Positions 60,354 to 64,000 of a stretch of 64,000 nucleotides of DNA are shown here, piece by piece. Every line of letters begins with the position of its first letter. Within the stretch, counting starts at the first letter, position 1. The position numbers were made by a program, and so were the translations under genes. Below the pieces are notes generated by a model, which was not told where the DNA came from, searched no databases, and saw nothing but the letters and a program-made list of their open reading frames with translations. Origin of the DNA: Microbacterium croceum (GTDB taxonomy: Bacteria > Actinomycetota > Actinomycetes > Actinomycetales > Microbacteriaceae); NCBI RefSeq assembly GCF_023091245.1, contig NZ_JAHWXN010000001.1, forward strand, positions 682,001 through 746,000, in the 5' to 3' direction.

Positions 60354-61691
60354 TCACCGCACCTCGAACTGCTTCGCGTGCTCGGCCCACTTCGACTCGA
60401 TCGGCAGCGCGCGCAGCGCCCGGTTGCCGATGGCCAGCGCGACCGCGATCAGGCACAGGGCCGCGCAGGCGAGGATGGTCCACTGCCGACCGAGCAGCGT
60501 CAGACCGAAGCCGGCGATCAGCGGCGCGAGCGGCATCGCCCCCATGCCCAGCACGCCGGCCGCACTGTTGGCGCGTCCGAGCAGCTGCGTCGGGGTCGCG
60601 ACCATGAAGTAGCCCATCATGCTGGCGTTGAGCGACGGCAGCAGCAGCACCGCGGTGCCGAGCACCGCGATGATCGCCCACGGGGTGGTCACCGTCGAGA
60701 GCGCGATCACGGCGGCGGCAGCGACCGCGAGCCCGACGATCGTCAGCATGCCGGCACCGATGCGCGGCACGAGCAGCGGTGCCACGATCGCCCCGGCGAG
60801 CATCGCGATCCCGATCCCCGCCGAGAGCGTGCCGATCAGGAGCTCCGGATACCCGTCCTGCTGCAGTGCGTAGATCACGGTCGTGATCGCGGCGTTGAAG
60901 CCCAGGTTGATGATCGTGGTGATCAGCAGCACGCCGCCGAGATCGGGCCGGGAGAACAGCCAGGTGAAGCCCTCGCGCATCTCCCGCCAGGCGTTCGGTT
61001 TCGCGGTGGCGGTGCTGTCGAAACCGGGATCATCCGTCGCGGCGCCGGCGAGTCGTGGCCCGGCGCGCCGCGGCTCGCCGGCATCGTCTCCGTTTTCGCC
61101 CCAGCGGCCGCGCCCCAGCATCCACGCCGTCAGCGCGGCGATCAGGTGGCAGACGGTCATCGCGACGCCGACGAGCCATCCGCCCACGCCGAGCAGCAGG
61201 CCGCCGAGCGGTCCGCCGGCGAGCTGCAGCGCCGCATCCCGTCCTTGGTTCGCGGCCTGCGCGCGCCCCATGCCGTCATCGGGGACGATCTCCTTGATCG
61301 CGCTCTCGCCCGCGACGTCGAACAGCCCGCTGCGGGCGGCGAGCAGCACGTCGATCACGAGCAGCGTGGTGAAGGTCAGTGAGCCCGACAGGGCGAGGGC
61401 CGTGAACGCCCCCGCCAGCACGATGCCGATCAGCGATCCCCACAGCATCAGCCCGATGCGCGGATGACGATCGGCGAGGATGCCGCCGGCGAGCGTCGTG
61501 AGCAGGCGGGCGATCATCGCCGCGGCGCCGATGATGCCGGCCTGGGCGGGGTCGTCGGTGATGATCAGGGCGAGCAGGGGGATCGCGAAGGCGAACAGTG
61601 CGGCCGCGAGACCCTTGCTGGTGTCGCTCACGAGCCAGGTGAGGTAACGGGTGTTGCGCCACAGGCGGTGCGGAGCGGTCACAGTGGTCAT
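60354..61691 (-). CDS. MFS exporter (EntS/MFS_3-like)
   Basis: 445 residues with about 12 helices and a cytoplasmic loop of about 60 residues (around 210-265). Motif A appears as GGILADRHPRIGLMLWG after helix 2. Leaderless ATG at 61691 (TACTCT, minus strand 61698-61703, six bases before). It is divergent from and probably repressed by the ArsR gene. EntS-type pumps export siderophores or drugs. Confidence 0.86.
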   Translation of the reverse strand: MTTVTAPHRLWRNTRYLTWLVSDTSKGLAAALFAFAIPLLALIITDDPAQAGIIGAAAMIARLLTTLAGGILADRHPRIGLMLWGSLIGIVLAGAFTALALSGSLTFTTLLVIDVLLAARSGLFDVAGESAIKEIVPDDGMGRAQAANQGRDAALQLAGGPLGGLLLGVGGWLVGVAMTVCHLIAALTAWMLGRGRWGENGDDAGEPRRAGPRLAGAATDDPGFDSTATAKPNAWREMREGFTWLFSRPDLGGVLLITTIINLGFNAAITTVIYALQQDGYPELLIGTLSAGIGIAMLAGAIVAPLLVPRIGAGMLTIVGLAVAAAAVIALSTVTTPWAIIAVLGTAVLLLPSLNASMMGYFMVATPTQLLGRANSAAGVLGMGAMPLAPLIAGFGLTLLGRQWTILACAALCLIAVALAIGNRALRALPIESKWAEHAKQFEVR

Positions 61692-61716
61692 GCGTCGAGA
61701 GTAGATGCGCAAGAAG

Positions 61717-61742
61717 AATTGCGCAAGTTCTATTGCGCAATT
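61717..61742. promoter_or_regulatory. Perfect operator shared by divergent MFS and ArsR genes
   Basis: AATTGCGCAA (61717-61726) and TTGCGCAATT (61733-61742) form a perfect 10-6-10 inverted repeat. It overlaps the MFS -35 (TTGCGC, 17 bp before TACTCT) and lies just upstream of the ArsR -10 (TAGACT, 61754-61759). Typical for an autoregulated ArsR/SmtB-fold repressor. Confidence 0.8.
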
Positions 61743-61765
61743 TTGAGTGCGGATAGACTCGCGAC

Positions 61766-62347
61766 ATGAGCGAGGAGCAGAAGCGGCCCGATCCGGTGTG
61801 GATGACATCGGCCATGCTCAAGGCCTATACGCATCCGCTCCGCCGGCAGATGCTGCAGCTGTTCCGACAGCGCGGGCACCTGCGGGCGGCGGACATCGCC
61901 GAGGCGCTGGGGGTTGCGGCCAACAGTGCGAGCTTCCATCTGCGCGTCCTCGCCGACGCCCAGTTGATCGAGGAGGCACCGGAGCATGCTCGTGACCGCC
62001 GCGATCGTGTGTGGGTGGCGCGCAGGCAGGCGCTGAGCGTCGGTGGTCCCGAGAGCCCGGTCCCCGACGAGGTGCTCGGCGGGGTGATGATCAACGCGCT
62101 CGCCGAGGAGCACAACGAGATGCTGCGCCGCGTGCTCGCCTGGACGCCCGAGTACATCAGCGGCCGTACGACGGAGACCCACGCGGCCTTCTCGCAGCGC
62201 TCGGTGCGGCTCACCGGCGCCGAGTTCGATGCGCTGATTGAGCGCATCGACGACGTGGTGTCGGCGGCCGTCGAGGCGCATGACCCCGCCGATCCGGACA
62301 GTCGTCCGTGGCAGATCGATCTGCTCGCGGCCGACGATCGGATCTGA
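61766..62347 (+). CDS. ArsR-type helix-turn-helix regulator
   Basis: 193 residues. Winged helix in the first 90 residues: YTHPLRRQMLQLFRQRGHLR, ADIAEALGVAANSASFHLRV, LADAQLIEEAPEHARDRRDR. The C-terminal half is helical (domain with LAWTPEYISGRTTETHAAFS). No metal-binding CxC motif, so it is a non-metal ArsR. Leaderless ATG (TAGACT six bases before). Likely represses itself and the MFS pump. Confidence 0.86.
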   Translation: MSEEQKRPDPVWMTSAMLKAYTHPLRRQMLQLFRQRGHLRAADIAEALGVAANSASFHLRVLADAQLIEEAPEHARDRRDRVWVARRQALSVGGPESPVPDEVLGGVMINALAEEHNEMLRRVLAWTPEYISGRTTETHAAFSQRSVRLTGAEFDALIERIDDVVSAAVEAHDPADPDSRPWQIDLLAADDRI

Positions 62348-62367
62348 CCTCAGCGCACCTGGAACGA

Positions 62368-62408
62368 CGGATGCCGCGCCGCACGAGCGAGTGCGGGCGC
62401 GGCATCCG
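62368..62408. terminator. Bidirectional terminator
   Basis: A 17-bp stem with one bulge (62368-62384 with 62391-62408) between the ArsR gene and the converging ABC permease gene. Confidence 0.75.
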
Positions 62409-62430
62409 ATATCCGATGCGGGGGCTGATC

Positions 62431-63117
62431 TCAGGGGATGGCCCTCCGGAAGGCGAGGAACGAGACTCCGCTGAGCACGGCGACCACGACCAGTCCCCAC
62501 AGAGCGAGCCCGAATGCGCCGAGGGTGCCGACCGTGCGCCACACGTCGAGCCACAGTTCGAGCCGCGTCGCGAGGAACAGGAGCCCGACCAGCACCAGTG
62601 CGAGCCCGATGCCCGTGATCGTGAGCACCGTCGGGCCCCAGCTCTTGTAGATCGTGGCCCCGGTGAAACCGAGCACGAACAGGAGCAGGGCGAGCGTGAA
62701 GTAGGCGAGGAAGGCGCCGAAGGGGCCGGTCTCCCACAGCCACGGCAGGTAGAACATGTAGCCGTTCAGGCCGAACCCGTTCGTGGCCATCTCGATGCCG
62801 GCACCGATCAGGAAGATCGCGCCGAGGAAGGCGCTGCCCATGATCGCGGTGAGCAGCGTGCCGGTGAAGAACTCCCGCCGGGTGATGCTCATGGCCTGCG
62901 AGAACGGGAAGGTGAGGGTCATCGCAGAGATGCCGATCGCGAAGAAGTACCAGAGCGGTGCCTGGCCTGCCCCGATGTACTTCGGCCCATCGCCCGGGAT
63001 CATCGCGTAGATCAGCACCCCGAGGACGGTGACGCTGCCGAGGATGATCAGCGGCACCCAGATGAAGGTCTGGCGGTTGATCAACTGCAGGCGGATGACG
63101 TTGAGTGTGCGTCGCAT
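62431..63117 (-). CDS. ABC-2-type permease
   Basis: 228 residues with six helices (about 17-40, 55-75, 95-120, 130-155, 165-185, 195-220). The ATG at 63117 overlaps the upstream ATPase stop by one base. Forms an exporter with the ATPase gene; no drug or antibiotic-specific feature is seen. Confidence 0.82.
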   Translation of the reverse strand: MRRTLNVIRLQLINRQTFIWVPLIILGSVTVLGVLIYAMIPGDGPKYIGAGQAPLWYFFAIGISAMTLTFPFSQAMSITRREFFTGTLLTAIMGSAFLGAIFLIGAGIEMATNGFGLNGYMFYLPWLWETGPFGAFLAYFTLALLLFVLGFTGATIYKSWGPTVLTITGIGLALVLVGLLFLATRLELWLDVWRTVGTLGAFGLALWGLVVVAVLSGVSFLAFRRAIP

Positions 63118-64000
63118 CAGCGGACCTCCTCTTTCGCGGCGGACTGTGCTTCCGCCTTCTGGGTGAGACGGACGACGAGCTGCTGCAGCGAGACCGGAGC
63201 CAGGTCGAGGCCCCGTGCGCTGACCTCTGCGCGTTCGGTGGCTGACAGCGCGCCCAGCACGGTCACCGAGGCGACGCGTCCGAGCGACTCGCGGTGGAGC
63301 ACCTCGCGAGAGCCGACCCATCCGTCGACCGTCGCGGCATCGCCGACGACCGTGACGGCGCGATCGCGCACGGCATCCGTGTCCTCGTTGAGGAGGATCG
63401 TGCCGTTGTCGATCACGATGACCTTCTCGATGAGGTTGGAGACCTCGTCGATCAGGTGCGACGAGAGGATGACGGTGCGCGGATGCTCGGCGTAGTCCTC
63501 GAGCAGCCGGTCATAGAAGATCTGCCGTGCGACGGCGTCGAGACCGAGGTAGGGCTCGTCGAAGAAGGTGAGATCGGCGCGGGAGGCGAGTCCGATGATC
63601 ACGCCGACCGCCGAGAGCTGACCGCGCGACAGCTTCTTGATCGTCTGCTTCATCGGCAGCTGGAACTGGGTGATGAGCTCGTCGGCGAAGCCCTGATCCC
63701 AGTTCGGGAAGAACAGGCTCGCGGCCTTGAACGCGTGCTTCGGGTAGGCGTCGTCGGGGTACTTCTGGCTCTCGCGGACGAAACAGATGCGGCCGAGGAC
63801 GCGGGTGTTCTCGTAGGGGTGCTCGCCGAAGACCCGGACCGTGCCGGAGGTCTCGAAGTTCTGGGCCGTGAGGATCGACATCAGCGTCGTCTTGCCGGCG
63901 CCGTTGCGACCGAGCAGGCCGTAGATCGCACCCCCGTCGAGCGCGAGTGAGACGTTGTCGAGCGCGCGGGTGTCCTTGTACGTCTTGGTGAGGTTCTGCA
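63117..64000 (-). CDS. ABC transporter ATP-binding protein (C-terminal part)
   Basis: The gene runs off the right edge, so its start is not visible. Present: Walker A GRNGAGKTTLMSIL near the edge, Q-loop FVRESQKYPDDAYPKHAF, signature LSRGQLSAVG, Walker B LTFFDEP and H-loop LSSHLID, then a C-terminal domain. Partner of the permease that follows. YtrB-like exporters have this layout. Confidence 0.9.
   Translation of the reverse strand, partial: QNLTKTYKDTRALDNVSLALDGGAIYGLLGRNGAGKTTLMSILTAQNFETSGTVRVFGEHPYENTRVLGRICFVRESQKYPDDAYPKHAFKAASLFFPNWDQGFADELITQFQLPMKQTIKKLSRGQLSAVGVIIGLASRADLTFFDEPYLGLDAVARQIFYDRLLEDYAEHPRTVILSSHLIDEVSNLIEKVIVIDNGTILLNEDTDAVRDRAVTVVGDAATVDGWVGSREVLHRESLGRVASVTVLGALSATERAEVSARGLDLAPVSLQQLVVRLTQKAEAQSAAKEEVR

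Overview
The window is a high-GC bacterial chromosome segment, densely packed and mostly GC-ending in its codons, with many GTG and TTG starts, ATGA-type gene overlaps and leaderless promoters. Gene content (argG, purA, YhgE/Pip exporter, MoxR/DUF58/VWA operon, SCO4848-family and DUF427 proteins, many ROK, TetR, MerR and MFS genes) points to an actinobacterium, most likely a Microbacterium-like member of the Microbacteriaceae. The species assignment is inference. No rRNA, tRNA, CRISPR array, integrase or transposase was seen. Layout: 1-4.3 kb holds a partial penicillin-acylase gene and a TetR / ATPase-like / YhgE operon. 4.5-14.5 kb holds argG, an HxlR regulator divergent from an MFS pump, an NAD(P)H oxidoreductase, a ZIP permease, a PPOX flavoprotein, an HSL-type esterase, a PucR-like regulator and a MacB-like ABC pair. 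14.5-20.9 kb is a seven-gene MoxR/DUF58/VWA operon on the minus strand. 21-31.8 kb holds a trimethylamine-monooxygenase-like FMO, a GntR regulator, an EamA exporter, purA, a lactonase-type propeller protein, an MFS pump behind a SoxR/MerR-type promoter, a disulfide flavoprotein and DUF427. 31.8-35.1 kb is a complete glycine betaine/choline-type ABC importer. 35.2-40 kb is housekeeping and small regulators (AI-2E family, chorismate mutase, VOC, AraC, SDR, ROK). 40-49.5 kb is a sugar or amino-sugar regulon: ROK regulators, a sugar ABC importer, SIS isomerase, ROK kinase, PfkB kinase, class II aldolase and a DeoR regulator. This fits import, phosphorylation, isomerisation, a second phosphorylation and aldol cleavage. 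49.5-51.5 kb is a low-GC insert (XRE regulator, secreted cutinase, small membrane protein) bracketed by two copies of the 3' end of the deoR gene. 51.5-53.8 kb holds a GNAT, a broken VOC gene, and a MerR regulator with an aldo/keto reductase. 54-59.3 kb is an ECF sigma / small adaptor / cytoplasmic subtilase / TPR-CHAT protease operon. 59.5-64 kb holds small membrane proteins, a divergent MFS/ArsR pair sharing a perfect operator, and an ABC-2 exporter cut by the window edge. Two things stand out. First, a class of intergenic imperfect palindromes occurs at least eight times with rigid geometry: each has four arms, paired arms lie 19 bp apart and the centre is 18 bp, while the arm sequence differs between families (TGCAGGA, GACGGATCC, CTTCGGAG). 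Second, the TPR-CHAT/subtilase/sigma operon looks like a two-protease conflict or cell-suicide module, and its subtilase carries a perfect triple hexapeptide repeat just upstream of the protease domain.
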